Shown here: positions 1 through 12,022 of the stretch, piece by piece
Layout: each line of letters opens with the position of its first letter
Numbering within the stretch: position 1 is the first letter of the stretch
Assembly: GCA_963971405.1 (NCBI GenBank)
Contig: OZ020484.1
Coordinates: forward strand, 4,712,001-4,776,000
Length of the DNA: 64,000 nt
From: Psococerastis gibbosa
Taxonomy: Eukaryota; Arthropoda; Insecta; Psocodea; Psocidae
Reading direction: 5' to 3'
The notes under the pieces: generated by a model
Database searches by the model: none
Told to the model about the DNA's origin: nothing
Seen by the model: the letters and a program-made list of their open reading frames with translations, nothing else
Translations under genes and position numbers: made by a program

Positions 1-399
1 TGTATCGTTTGTATCAATTTTATGTACAGATCAAATTTCACATGAAATACCTTACTTTAATGTACTTTATCCAACGCCACACTCTTGGTGTTACTGCCAT
101 CTGGTGCCACGCCTGCTAGTATAGTGATGTCATTCTTAGGGCTCTGTATCGATTGACACGTTAGAAGGTGTCCATGCGTCCGCTGAGGCAGAGTGGACAT
201 TGGTTTGAAGCAGCCAGGCCTGGGCGAAACAGGTGAGCCTGCAGGTATCGTGGCCAGTTGTGCAGCCAAAATTCATAAATAAAGTATGAAATACCGATTG
301 TAGAGCCATCAAAAATGTCACACCCATTACAATATGTGCAAGATACGAGTACATGATTGTCGCATGCATCAAAATGTAGAAAAACATTTCTTCCAAGTC

Positions 400-434
<35 letters not shown>

Positions 435-615
435 TAATGTTCTTAATATTTAAACGAACTTAAAAGCATCTGTTAAAATTGTCTATACATTACTATTTTT
501 TTTTATATCAAAATTTCCCCAGTGATAGAAGTCTCCTAGAGTACTTAGTGCTGGGGTTAAACAATGTAAACTGTGCCTGTCAATTAATTTTGTATTATAT
601 TATTTACTTACTTAC
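1..615. other. Non-genic left edge
   Basis: I see no exon, RNA gene or recognisable element here. Short open frames on both strands have no family signature. The only notable structure is a run of about 29 T at 403-431. Confidence 0.5.
403..431. repeat. Poly-T homopolymer tract
   Basis: About 29 consecutive T. It could be the poly-A tail of a minus-strand retroposed sequence, but no recognisable retroposon body lies to its right, so the origin is open. Confidence 0.8.
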
Positions 616-855
616 CAGTGGCGGCGCTACGGGGGTGCCCGAGGGGGCCTGGCCCCCCCAACAGTTTCTCCGGCCCCTCCGTGCCCCCCCCCCACTTTTC
701 AGATATTTTACATGTTTTTAAATTGGAGAATTATTGAACCGTATACCTACTCCCAATGAAAAATGTTTCTTTTTTTTCATTGCCCCCCCCCCCGGATAGA
801 AGTCATACCACCCATGCCCCCCCCCCCCGCTTTAAAATTTCTAGCGCCGCCACTG
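616..855. mobile_element. hAT-like MITE with 8-bp TSD
   Basis: The 240-bp element starts CAGTGGCGGCGCTA and ends with its exact reverse complement TAGCGCCGCCACTG. It is flanked by a perfect 8-bp direct repeat, TTACTTAC, at 608-615 and 856-863. An 8-bp duplication with CAG/CTG ends is the hAT hallmark. It carries several C runs of 10-12 bases and has no coding capacity, so it must be mobilised in trans. Confidence 0.9.
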
Positions 856-1489
856 TTACTTACTTATGTGATATATTTGACAGGTCTTAGTCATATGATA
901 TTCGATTTTGTACACCTGTAAGGCTTTTCCCCCACCGGTTGCCCCTAAAAAATGAACTTAGAAACCATAGATATTCTTCCTTACGTCCTCGACCTTGCCA
1001 GTGGTGTCATCTACAAACTTGCATACGATAACTTTCGCTTATGGTCAAATACTGGAGAAAGTACGAGACGCCACTGATCCAGTGGACCGATGCTGGAACG
1101 CTGGCAGACCAGTTGCCAGTGTCCTGTGTGCAGTGCGGAGTGATTGGCTAGCAGTGGCGATATGCTACTGACAAATTGTCTGTAGGCTAGTTGTGGTGAA
1201 ATATCCAGCATTTCCTGCGCATACAGTCGAGATCGAAATATACCCAGCATAAAGTCGAGGACTATCGAGGTAGGTTGATTTTTACCAATCCCGCGTCTGT
1301 CTGTCTCATTCCGGTAACCAAGATCCCTAGCAATGCGGTTTGATAAACAACCGTGGGCCAATAAGTCCAGTGCAGTGGTTTGGCGAGACCGGTCAGAGCA
1401 ATTTTGTTTTGTCCAATACGCGGCAAGCTGTATTTCGGCACAGGGCATGAAGGGCGGATGCCATGCTGTAGTATATTCCATTTTCCTTA
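856..1489. other. Non-genic stretch
   Basis: No supported gene. A 217-codon open frame covers 1011-1664 on the minus strand, but its right part is only the wrong frame of the retrotransposon fragment next door and the rest matches nothing I know. Confidence 0.4.
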
Positions 1490-1749
1490 CTGAATATAAG
1501 AAAATCTCCCGAACTTCTTCTTTTTCTGGCTCTACAGCCCTTGATGGCTGTTGGCCTGCTCGGTCCAAAACTCTTCCAGCCATCTCGGCTTTGCACGACG
1601 CTCCACCATCTACGGACTTTGTCCTTCCAGCGGTTTCGTAGACGTCCTTGTAGTCTTCTTCCAATCAAGCGGGCTTCTGACATTCTTACGACATGACCCA
1701 GCCATCTTAGACGTTGCGCGTTTATAAAGATATGACATAATTTCCCCAT
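1490..1749 (-). mobile_element. Broken non-LTR retrotransposon C-terminus
   Basis: Minus-strand translation contains the pattern typical of the C-terminal tail of insect endonuclease/reverse-transcriptase polyproteins: QRLRWLGHVVRMSEARLIG, then NRWKD, WWSVVQSRDGWKSF and a Lys/Arg-rich end. The pieces are joined only through frameshifts, so this is a dead, 5'-truncated copy. Confidence 0.75.
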
Positions 1750-1881
1750 ACATAACTTTATAAAGTCAAATACATTTGCATCCCGGCAACACAGGTCCTA
1801 TTGAGGAAGTTAGGGTCGGCATTACTGGTATTTAATTAGTTTATGTTTTTTCAAATAAATATTCTATTTCTTCTTTATTAA

Positions 1882-2268
1882 GAGGGTATGCTACGTAGAA
1901 AATTGGCACCCCAAAATTAAATAATTTTCATTTTTTATTTAATTAACTCAGCAAGTCGTTAAACATTTGGCTGGAAGTTGTAGAAGACTACTTCGTGCAT
2001 CATATAGTCGGGTATTTCTCCTTTTCGGATTTGTAGTTCTTCCAAAAATCCCAGAATACGCGAAATTTTAGTCCTGTCTGGTATTTATGAAAGAACTAAG
2101 GCACCAAAATTTAATATTTCCTATTACATGATTCATGAAGTAGTCTTCTACAACTTCCATGAGCCAAATCTTTAATGACTTGCTTTGTTAATTAAATAAA
2201 AAGATAAAAAGTCAATAAAAACAACCAATTTTGGGCTGCTCATTTTCTACGCACCGTAGCATGCCCTC
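1882..2268. mobile_element. TTAA-flanked MITE
   Basis: Inverted termini GAGGGTATGCTACG and CGTAGCATGCCCTC are bounded on both sides by TTAA (1878-1881 and 2269-2272). Longer internal inverted similarity runs through GTAGAAGACTACTTC / GAAGTAGTCTTCTAC. TTAA duplication would suit a piggyBac-type transposase. A TA duplication with one extra terminal base is equally compatible. Non-coding, about 387 bp. Confidence 0.7.
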
Positions 2269-2339
2269 TTAAGGAATATGACGTATAGTTCTAGTATTGA
2301 TAGCCGGCCGCCTTACCAAGTTGAATCCAGCGGACCAGA

Positions 2340-2530
2340 GCAGGTTCAAAGATGCAGATAACTTGGTAGTGTGCACAGGGCCGGTAGGGAAACATGGTAG
2401 GACTTGTCCTGGTCACCTCCGAACTAATCGTGTGACTTCACTGTGTTTCCCAAGTGGTTCGGAATCCACTATAATCAGAAGGTCCCCTGTCCTATGGGCC
2501 CACACTGTGGCCTGGGACTGTGTCCAACCA
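2340..2530. repeat. Interspersed repeat 'G', copy 1
   Basis: Shares TAGTGTGCACAG, CAAGTGGTTCGGAATCCAC and the following AATCAG-AGGTCC block with 4808-5190 and 9129-9440. Family unknown to me. The copies are diverged and have no clear termini. Confidence 0.65.
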
Positions 2531-2806
2531 TACTACTACTACTACTAGTATCGATATTTCTTGTGAGATTCTATTTGGTACTCCTATAAGGTTTTTCTCC
2601 TCTGAGGGCGAAGCTCGGTGTTATAACCACTGCTCTACGGAGTTCAATAGATTTCAGCCAACGAAAACACTGCGGAGATACATGTCTGTTTCTTATTCAA
2701 TTCAACGCATTGCGCAACGGCCAAGAGCAGGCAACTCATGGCCTCCAGTATAATGATGTTCATTCAATAAACACCAGGCCTTGTATAATGTATTATTTGC
2801 CCATCT

Positions 2807-3108
2807 ACGTCTTAAAGAGAGTTCGTGTCCCTAATGTTGAGGTCCTAAGGCGAATGGATACAGAAGCCAAGTTGCTGCTGACGGTAAAGAAACGGAAACT
2901 AATATACTTCAGCCATGTGTTGAGGAGCGAAAAGTATCGCGTTCTGCATGTAATAATCCAAGGGAAGATAGAATGAATGACAGGGGGCTCCCGGCAGAAG
3001 AAGAACATACTGGTTGAAAAACCTGAGGCTGTGGCTCGGGAAGAGCACGACTCCAAGGTCCAAATTGCCATGATGATCGCCAATCATCGATAGAAGATGG
3101 ATTAAAGT
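2807..3108 (+). mobile_element. RTE-like retrotransposon C-terminal fragment
   Basis: Translation gives VEVLRRMDTEAKLLLTVKKR, KLIYFSHVLRSEKYRVLHVI, then after a frameshift GPGRRR..WLKNLR and AMMIANHR. This is the standard order of the RTE-type C-terminus seen across insects. Several frameshifts make it dead. The SINE at 3112 lies directly against its 3' end. Confidence 0.85.
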
Positions 3109-3111
3109 CAA

Positions 3112-3328
3112 GACATGTAGAGTAGTGGTACGGACTCTGACTTTCACCCAAAAGGTTGTTGGTTCGAGTCCTACACTTCCTAAATTTTCTGGCCATGCTT
3201 CGGAGGGCATGTAAAGCAGGCGGTCCCGGGCCTTCCTAGTTGAGTGTAAGAGAGGGCTTTATAGCCCTAACTCCGCTAGGTTGGCTTAGTAATAGAACAA
3301 AAAAAGTCCTTATTTATTTATTTATTAA
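3112..3328 (+). mobile_element. tRNA-derived SINE, full-length copy
   Basis: The 5' head has a pol III A box (TAGAGTAGTGGTACGG) and B box (GGTTCGAGTCC) about 45 bases apart, as in a tRNA. A family-specific body follows (CATGCTTCGGAGGGCATGTA, then AACTCCGCTAGGTTGGCTTA) and a TTATTTATTTA tail. Further copies lie at 61711, 62071 and 62574, with fragments at 6614, 9000 and 28515. Confidence 0.9.
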
Positions 3329-4424
3329 AAGAAGAAAGAAGACGGAGTCTTTAAGAAACATCTAATAGCAGATGTAAAAACAATATAAGCCAGTGTTGGG
3401 ATTGCCCAAGTTTCCAAGGTAGACTACGACCATTGCTAGGCTTTTACATTTTTCCCCTTTCCATGTTTAATGCAGTTTAGTACACACTATTTCAACAAAC
3501 TTCTAATTAATTGAATGAGGTAAACGAGGGGAAGGGGTGATATATAGTAGCATATTATATTCTCCTTAAACTTCACATAAAAATCATCAGGCAACAATTT
3601 CAAACTTGCAAAATTCTTGTTTTGAAGCCTAATGTGTTAGCTGTAAAAATCAGCGCTCTCATGTAAAATTGGTTTTGCTAAGTCGGAAACAAGGGCCCCA
3701 GTTTCAAGCGTCCGAATTGTTCAAAAGTAATGAATAGACATGATGTAGCTTACGTTTTTTTTTAGCCTGAAAGTAGGAGGAAAGCCTGTTCTCGGCTTGG
3801 GCGTGTAGAAACATCCAGAATTATTAATACTAAGATAACAGAGAAAAAAACAATGGGTTTGTTGAGACCATTATGAGATCCTTAACAAATTTTGAGCTTA
3901 GATAGAACCTTATTGGTGTGTAAAGTGAAGTGGCACTGAAAACCGACTGACATGGACAGTTTGATTGTTCATTTCATAGGCAATAAACAGTAAAATGTAT
4001 AATAGCAGAACGCATAACGAACCTAAATTCTATCAATGATTCAGGGAACTGAATCATAGGCACGAAAACGACCAGTATTTAGAAAAAAGAACCTGCTCAT
4101 TAAAGAAACCTGTAATAAAATTCCGTTGAAGATTAGACAGATCTAACTCGACCATTTGCCCATAGAGCTTAGACCCTGCTTATCGTACCCATCTGTTAGG
4201 AGGAACCTAGGCATGTTTTTCCGGTTGAATTTGAATAATTAAGTAAGTTGCTTGTCTATATATGGCGGTGCAGCGCGGTCATCTCAGGTGTATTATTAAG
4301 GTGCGTGTCCACCATGTGCGATTTTCCGAGGAATATCAATTTCTATGGCGCCTACGCTTGGAGAGATTTGGTAGTTTAGGAGGTCTTGCGGTAATTTTAA
4401 GGGGAATCATAATATAATTACAAA
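3329..4424. other. Non-genic stretch
   Basis: About 1.1 kb of AT-rich sequence with stop codons in every frame. I recognise no exon, RNA or element. Confidence 0.5.
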
Positions 4425-4545
4425 GGCTTTTACGGCTATAGTTACGTGATGAAGCAGTAGAATCCGGGACGATAGGCCATGATCGTTCTAAAAGTCGACC
4501 GACCACGGCCTACCATCCCGGATTCTACTGCATCACATTACATGC
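4425..4545. repeat. Imperfect palindrome, repeat 'K' family
   Basis: GCAGTAGAATCCGGGACGAT and the opposing ATCCCGGATTCTACTGC form long arms around a short centre containing GGCCATGATCG. The same words (AGGCTTTTACGGCT, CCGGATTCTACTG, GGCCATGATCG) recur at 25195, 33225, 33751 and 45588. Confidence 0.65.
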
Positions 4546-4807
4546 GGGGAATATTCAAAATTTTAGGAAAACAACATGACAAAATTATTGATCCACAGTT
4601 ACTACACTGGCAATATCTTTATATATTTATTTAATTATTAATATCGCTCCTCGCACACCCCCTGTCGGCCTACTGGCGATTATTTTTAATCTTAACTCGG
4701 GATTAATAAAATTGTGTCACCAACAAGTTTTAACTTTAAAAATAGAGGCTATATGTTCCTCTACATTGTCATACATAGAATGTCACTAACACAGATTGAT
4801 CACAGTC

Positions 4808-5190
4808 AGTCAGTGCGTGTCGAGTCCTGGTCACCTCCGAATTAACCTAGTGACTTAACCATGTTCTCCAAGTGGTTCGGAACGCGCTACAATCAGGAGG
4901 TCCCCCTGTCAGTCAACTCCCCTTTTCCCTTAGGCGAAGCGTGCTACCCTCGCACGCCACTGGCATGAGGGGGCACTTCAACTTTATTTGGATAAAAATT
5001 GTTTTAGGAAAAATACGCGGTTATTTATTTATTTTATTATTTAAGGAGTCTGCGCTCTTTAGGGTGACTGAAATTAAGAAACCGACTCACTCCCCCCACC
5101 AGACTGACAGGTTTAATAAAGCAGAAATACTGAAAGCAGGCGTTGGAAAACAAACAACAAACAGTTTGCCCCTGGCTAGAAAGTCATTCG
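4808..5190. repeat. Interspersed repeat 'G', copy 2
   Basis: Matches 9129-9440 over CAAGTGGTTCGGAA, AATCAGGAGGTCC, CTGTCAGTCAACTC and CTCACTCCCCCCACCAG through GAAAGCAGGCGTTGG. The middle holds a private insertion of roughly 100 bases (about 4950-5050). Long open frames across it have no family signature. Confidence 0.7.
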
Positions 5191-5849
5191 ATAATATAAT
5201 ACCAAAAATGTCTAAAACCGATGGTTTCGTTGGCATGGCAAGGTTCCATGGGTCCCAATACGACTCTACTTCCCTAAAAAGCTCACCAATAATAATAATA
5301 ACAATATTAATACCAGGCCTCAATTATGGCGCTGCGATCGATTTTTCCTGTGAAACTGACTTTGCGCAAAATGCGGATAGTTAGGGAGTCGCCGTGTCGG
5401 GTGGGGCCATAAGTCAGCGCAGAAGGCAATGGTAACTGCCCACTCCGTCAAATTGTGACTAATCGTCAACGACTATACATAAACCCATCATTATAGCAGC
5501 AGCCATATATGAGAACACGCATGACTAACTTCCTATTAACATCTGGCAAATCCGGTACCTAGGGTAATATGCGACTATTAAAACAGAGAAAGTACAATCG
5601 TGCTTGTTCATACAGAAAATACAAATACAATATATCCACATGTCTGTATATAGACATACGAGGTAGGTACCAATGTAAATGAGGACAGATGCCTTTTTTT
5701 TTTTTAATTTTAGATATGTTTGTACATTTTCTTTAAGAAATAAATAGCCTATAGCCAAATTCCGACAGAAAAACATTGCTCGATGGCTATCTACTTAGAT
5801 ATGAGATCTAAGAAAATTTGAGTTCCCAATGCTGGTCCCATTTTATCCT
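5191..5849. other. Non-genic stretch
   Basis: Nothing recognised apart from a short poly-T run near 5694. No splice-bounded open frame matches a family. Confidence 0.45.
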
Positions 5850-6210
5850 CAAGAGATGGTGTTCCATACAGCTTTAGAATCCATCTCTCTTGTGACAGTT
5901 GATTTGTTCAAAACCGGTCTGACAATTTTTTTATAGATTCGGCCCTTGAGTTTCTTTGATATTTTTCTGCCGGGTGAGGATTGGCGCCATGTCGTGGAAC
6001 TTCACCCAACCTGCTTTCGTTCTTCCTTTCATATCTTCCTCACAGTCACCATTTTGTTCAAGAGTGCAGCCCTGGTATTTAAAAATCTCCACTTTATTCA
6101 GGTTTTGGTCGCCTATTTTTCAAGTGCCTAGTTCTTGTTTCATGCATTCATGTATTCGGTTTTGCTCCATTGCTCCATTTAACCTTCAGGCCCTCTTTTT
6201 CATGGTAAAT
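5850..6210 (-). mobile_element. RTE/BovB-like reverse-transcriptase fragment
   Basis: Minus-strand frames read FKYQGCTLEQNGDCEEDMKG, RTKAGWVKFHDMAPIL and, after a frameshift, LKGRIYKKIVRPVLN. This matches the connector downstream of the RTE catalytic core (usual pattern FKYLGS..NG...DV..RI.AGW.KW, then LKGK.YR...RP). Interrupted by stops and frameshifts. Confidence 0.8.
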
Positions 6211-7118
6211 GTTAAGTTCAACTCTACTGAATATCATTACAAACTATATGTAATATATGGAACTACTGTGGTAGCGTTAAAGAGTAATGGTTAAACAGTC
6301 CTTGAGTCCCACGGATGTTAAACACGTGAACAAACAATAATGAGCCTGTCCAATAAACCTGGTGACAGCTACTGTAGGAGCTACAGTAGGTACGCTACCT
6401 AAGTACACGTCACAGTGACCCGTGCCCATAGCAGAAGACTTGAAGATTATATCCGTCGTTGATGTGCACCTGAGGTAGGGTGGAGGGTCACTCCGGTACC
6501 CCAGATGCCATTTCGTCTGCCTTTAAATTGAAAACACTCACTAAGTCGCATACCGACGAATTCTCCTAAATATGACGCCTAAGACGTGGTACCTGATGAT
6601 CGGGAAATCAACTGCAGACCTTCCTAGTTCAGTGGAAGAGAAGGTTTTATTGCTTTAACTCAGCAAGGTTGGCTTAGTCACACAAAAAAGTCATTACAAA
6701 AAAGTTACGAGTAATTTATATAGAAATAAAAATTCTATACTAAGTCAAAGGCTTAGACATATAGTAGAAAGTGAAAACGTCTACTGGCATTCATTAATTG
6801 GCCTTTGAAATAGGCCTACCCCTTAAAACTCTAATAATAAGAAGAGTTCAGCAGAAAACGATTATAGCATTAAGTCCTTAATGGCCAAGCAACGTGATCC
6901 TTGAAGATATTCCCATTAACAAGAACCATTAAGGTCCACTTCTACTTCATGGGATAAATATATACAAACCCGATAATTGCATATAACTACGGAGTCATCG
7001 AGTATCTCCACTCTCATCGATTGACTTAACCCTTTAACACAATACGAAAGCCTCTACGTCATTCATATTATATTGTTTCTGCCACTAATTATCGCATTTT
7101 ATTTCTAGGTATGCAGCA
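6211..7118. other. Upstream flank of the TRPA gene
   Basis: Holds a 5'-truncated SINE tail at about 6614-6710 and otherwise unique AT-rich DNA. A splice acceptor, TTTATTTCTAG, ends at 7108, eleven bases before the chosen start codon. A non-coding 5' exon therefore probably lies further left; I could not locate it. Confidence 0.5.
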
Positions 7119-10100
7119 ATGGATGACTTGGAAAAAAACGGAAATAAAGGCAGCCGGTCCAAGAGTTTCACATTCAAACGCGACACCCCCGCACATTCCT
7201 CATCACGGCACAAAACCCTATCCCCCATGATTTTAGCTCGGTTGAAAAAAGGATCTGTAAAAAAACGATCAACAATCGACGAAAGCGAACCCGACAGCGG
7301 AACCCCTTTGGACGATTTAATATGTTTGGACAGTTATTTCGAAGAATTAAACGATGGCGACGACTCAACAATTATTATTACAAAGGATGCCATTAAAAAT
7401 GCTCTACAAGAACTTTTAAAAAACAGCAGCGGACCTAGCGACATCTTAAGTGACTTGGCACAACCTGGGAAAATTACGAATGAAAACGCCGATAAAATAT
7501 TCAGCACTCATTCCCATTCCGATAGGAACGTTGCGTTTCTTGCTGCCGCGTTATATGACAGACATGATCTTCTTCAGGTTTTGTTCGGTAAAGGCGTCGA
7601 CGAAGCTTTCCACGAGCCTAAATTAGGTCTTGGAGCTTTGCATATAAGCGCGTTCAGTGGTAGCCAAAGTTTTGCAGAAGCGCTTATCAATGCAGGTTTT
7701 AATGTTAACGCTCTACACGGCACATACACACCCCTGCATTGTGCGGCTTTGGGCGACAATGTTGACATTGCCAGAGGACTTTTGAAAGCTGGCGCGCATC
7801 TGGGTAAAGCTATCGCTAATGGACAAAGTCCGTTACACTCGGCGATTCACGCGCGAAGCCACACCTGTTTGAAATTGTTTGTTGAAGCCAATGCTGATGT
7901 TAATATGGCGGATTCTTGTGGATTTACACCTTTGCATTTGGCCGCAGATTTAGGCGATTTTGAATCAGCTCGGATTCTACTGGATTCCGGTTTGTGTGAT
8001 GTTCAATTAGTGACGAGAAGTGATGAGAATACACCGCTTCACTTGGCTGCACAGGGCGGTTGTTCGGATGTTGTGAAAATTCTTTTGGAGAAGGGATCGT
8101 CTCATAATGCTCGGAATGCAAGGTACAAGACGCCACTGCATTTGTCTAGTCGGGTAAGTCCAATTATTGGATATTCTATTAATAAAGGCATAAAGATTAG
8201 ATCATCAGGGTAAAGGTCACTCATAAATAAACTATAATGCAAAGATAGCCTACGGAAAACAATTATTCAAACCAAATAAATGACTCTTTTGACGAAGTTA
8301 GTGAAGGTAGTAGGCTAATGGTCCCTTAACTACAATTTTCCCACTATAACTAAATGATAGCAAAAGGCATTGGGAACAACCAATGAAACATGGTACAATC
8401 AACTGAGCTAAAAATGCGTATCCTTAGCTTATGAATCGCAAGGATTACTTACACATGATAACCAACCTGTGTCGCGGAGCATGAAGATGGCTAAGTACGA
8501 AATTTAGGACCAAAGGTTTAAAATGAGAAACCACGAAAAATGATTAAATTTTGATTGACTTGTCACAATGCTCAGAAAAATGATTCATTATACCACGTTG
8601 AGTTAGTTTTTTTCAGTTGATAGGCTATGAAACAACAAATTGTGACAAACTTCAACTTTCTAGGATTCGATCAATCTTGAGACAAAACCATCATCGACTT
8701 CGATGGCCAGGTGGTAACGTGCTTGCACTTGTGCGAGTTTTTACACGCCATGCAATCGGAGACGTGTCGTACTCATCACGGCGACTGAATAATTTTACTT
8801 TTATTTCGAGCTATATATTCACTGCCACTACTTTACTGAGATCTCATATTAAATTAATTACAACAGTAAAAGGATTTGGGTTCAACCCATACCTATCCAA
8901 GATGAATATAGTATAAATTAAAAAAATCAATATAACCAATTCGTTTCTATTACAGAACCAACCCAGTGGGGTTAGGGCTACAACTCATAAACTCATCTAG
9001 GTGGGCAGGGAATTTGTAGCAAGAGTAGGGCTCAAACCAATAGCCTTTTGCGTGAAAGTTCCAAACAGCATGGCCCTAGGGACCGAGTGCCAGGGGAGAA
9101 CAGAGCCTGTTTCAAACTGCAGCAAAATTGGTAGTGTGCACAGCTTTGTTTGGTCGGGTAACACGGTGAGACATGATAACGCACTGAGCGCTGAGACTAC
9201 CATTCTTTCTAAGTGCGTATCGAGTCGTGGGACTTCACTATGTTCCCCAAGTGGTTCGGAATCCACAATAATCAGGAGGTCCTCCCTGTCAGTCAACTCT
9301 CCTTCTCCCCGAGGTGAAGGAGTCTGCCCTAGGGTGCCTCAAGTTAATCAGACTCACTCCCCCCACCAGGCTAACAGGGTTGCTCAAAGCAGAAATGCTG
9401 AAAGCAGGCGTTGGGAAAACAAACAAATATTTTTCATTACAATAATTCGTACACAATTTTCAGGGCTGCCTGGAATCAACCGAACTACTACTCCGAGGCG
9501 GTGCCGATCCGAACGCAGCTGATGCTGACCAGCGAACCTCTCTACACACAGCCGTTAGCCGTTCAGAAATCCGCTTTGGTCCTGAGATCACCACCCTGCT
9601 TCTCTACTGGAAGGCCGACGTCAACAAGCAAGACCGGTACGGCTACACCCCGCTGCACATAGCCGCACTCAACGAGCTAACCGAATGTGTTCAATGTCTA
9701 ATCAAACATGGTGCCGACATCAGCGCAAAGACCAAGGGCGGCACCGCAGCATTAGGGCTAATAGCGCGAAAGACGCCGTCAGCACTTCCCGCTATAGAAC
9801 AACAACTAGACGCAGGTATCTTCTGTAGCGACCCCGAAGTGTCCCACAGGGAAGTAAAACTCAGTTTCAACTTCAGGTACATTTTACAAGGTTGCGCACG
9901 CGGCGATATGAACTTTTTGCAGACTTTTGTCAACGAGGGACAACGACAGTTCCTAGAACATCCACTTTGCGAAGCGTTTTTATATATAAAATGGGAGAAA
10001 ATACGCAAATACTACGCATTCCGACTGATTTTCTGCTTTTTACTAGTGCTCCTATTTAGTATTTATTCACTAACCGCGTTAGCTTACCAGTGTTACAATA

Positions 10101-11233
10101 CGAAAATTGAAAAGGAAGATGAATTTATCCAGAATAGAATAGCTCCTCCTGTGTTTAACGCGTCATTATGCTCAAATAAATCGAGAGTGGGTTTGTGGTT
10201 ACGAGAAAACCCGGAAGCTATCGAAGTGGAATGGTGTGTTCTAATGTTTTTTACTATTTTAGAAATAGCCAGGAAAATTTACGGGGTACAAGGTTATAAA
10301 TCTGTGCGGGAATACTTCTCCCTCGGAAATATCGTCGAATGGTTTTTTGTCGTCGCAGTTTTTGCAACTTCCTACGTTTTCACCGGTAATACCACCACTT
10401 GGCAGAATCATGTAGGGGCTTTTGCTGTTTTATTCGGCTGGGCAAACCTTATGGTCATTATCGGACACCTACCCATGTTTGGCAGTTACGTCGCAATGTA
10501 CACTAAAGTCCAAAAAGAATTCGCCAAACTGTTATCAGCCTATATTTGTATATTGATTGGTTTTACATTTTGCTTCTGTGCCATTTTCGTTCAGACTGAC
10601 GAATTCGATAACCCATTGATTGGTTTTATAAAAGTGTTGGTAATGATGACGGGCGAATTCGAATTCGGGGAACTGTTAAAGAAAATTGACAACGAGCAGG
10701 CACGTATCAAGCTAGACTCGGGCACCAACGGGTTGTACCAGTACTATTTTCTACAAGTCAGCGCTCTGGTAATGTTTGTACTATTTTTACTATTTGTAAC
10801 CGTCATTTTGATAAATTTATTAATTGGTATCGCCGTCGATGATATTCAGGGGTTAAAGAAAACAGCCCGGCTTTCGAAACTTGTGGGTTTGACGAAACTA
10901 ATTTCTCATATAGAATCTGCCTTGTTCGGGCCCAGGGTGCCTGGTTGGGTGCATAAATTGTTGAACGCCTCGTGCGGGATTGCTCGCGTTGTCGAGTCTG
11001 TCCGGCCATTAAACTCGCGCGAGAATCGATTGCCCCGCGAGATAATGAGGGTGAGTCTTGAAATTGCGCGCCAGGCTAAGGGAAAGAGGTGCGATGACAA
11101 AATTCCGGGCCGGCAATCAGCTACTCTCAGAAGGGACACGGAACAATGTCCCAATGAACTTGTTGACATGATGGCTGTTTTGACGGCTGAAGTTGCGGAG
11201 CTCAAGCAATTGGTAATGAGCTTGAAGAGATAA
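7119..11233 (+). CDS. pyx: TRPA-subfamily ion channel, pyrexia-like
   Basis: Six-transmembrane cation channel of the insect sensory (thermal/chemical) TRPA group, expected in the plasma membrane as a tetramer. Exons: 7119-8153 and 9464-11233; the phase-0 join (CGG|GTAAGT ... TTTTCAG|GGC) falls inside an ankyrin repeat and gives 934 residues. About nine ankyrin repeats span residues 138-445, with repeated TPLHLAA motifs. S1 is near 528-553, S2 602-618, S3 634-652, S4 661-680, S5 700-721, pore motif MMTGEFEF 739-746, S6 776-803 ending LLIGIAVDDIQGL. A short coiled coil lies at 912-933. The stretch HPLCEAFLYIKWEKIRKYY before S1 and LSKLVGLTKLISHIE after S6 suggest pyrexia rather than painless, waterwitch or TRPA1; this subtype call is from memory. 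An out-of-frame ATG at 7111 precedes the chosen start. No frameshift is visible. Confidence 0.85.
8154..9463. other. TRPA gene intron, repeat-filled
   Basis: GT at 8154 and AG at 9462-9463. The left 800 bases are unremarkable. At about 9000-9080 lies a diverged minus-strand SINE head (reverse complement of the B box and following bases). Repeat 'G' follows. Confidence 0.7.
9129..9440. repeat. Interspersed repeat 'G', copy 3
   Basis: Third copy of the block seen at 2340 and 4808. It ends with GAAAGCAGGCGTTGGGAAAA only about 45 bases before the splice acceptor of TRPA exon 2. Confidence 0.7.
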
Positions 11234-12022
11234 TACAGGGCCTTATGGAAGAAAAGCAAGCATTTTCATCGAATACTTATAGACTAAAATTGATATGTTA
11301 ATTTGCTGTGATATACGGTTGGATCTGTTTTTTAAGAAGAGCTCAGTGCTGCGATTATAGAAATAAATTACATTGTAATTAGAATGCTCAAATAGTGTAT
11401 ATTTACTACTGTTGTAAATTGTTAGTGACTAATCCTATTGGAAATTTTAAAAGGGGTTTTAATTTTTTTTTTTTTTATGTTAAAAGTAAAAAAAAAAAAA
11501 AATTATTGTTTTTATTTTATGTTAAAGGTACTGTTAGGCGACAAAATTCTATTTTTACAAAGTATTTCACAATATATGAATTTAATAATTTATTAGCAAC
11601 TACCGTGTCTCATTTTCTCGCGTGATTGTAAAAGTAGGATTTCAGATTTTGTGAGCGCAAACAGTAATGGTTAGACAGGTGATTATAATCCTAACTCGGA
11701 AATTGTAGAAAAACTTATTTTTGACACATTTTGAGGAACAGGGCCTACTAAAAGCTTGAGCACATACGCTGCGTACCCTAATATAGCTCGGGCTAAATAA
11801 AATACCAAACCAAGTCTTTTTCAAACAATCTAATCTTTAACAGTGGATTCTTACACAAGCAACTTGAACTACATTTGCTCAAACGTAAGTAGCAATTCCC
11901 TATCATGTGAGCCCTTCCCCCAACACTTTCTAGCACGGCTCAAACAACAGCAGCCGCTGACAGGCGACAAGGTCCCTCCTATCTTTCTAACCTTAAACGA
12001 ACGATTCTCTCACAATCAACAA
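11234..12022. other. Convergent intergenic region, TRPA and RARS2
   Basis: The two genes end toward each other about 790 bp apart. AATAAA for the plus-strand gene is at 11362-11367. On the minus strand an AATAAA occurs at 11594-11589, a possible RARS2 signal. A-rich and T-rich runs lie at 11460-11500. No other gene seen. Confidence 0.55.
11362..11367 (+). terminator. Probable polyadenylation signal of the TRPA gene
   Basis: Canonical AATAAA, 129 bases past the stop codon and the first one downstream. Position fits, but no transcript evidence is available. Confidence 0.5.

Noticed and set aside
1011..1664. 217-codon minus-strand open frame
   Set aside because: Its first half is the wrong reading frame of the LINE C-terminus at 1490-1749, and the rest shows no domain or splice structure.
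2899..3210. Minus-strand ORF with VGLEPTTFWVKV
   Set aside because: This is the reverse translation of the SINE tRNA-like head, a common artefact in insect protein sets, repeated at 62037.
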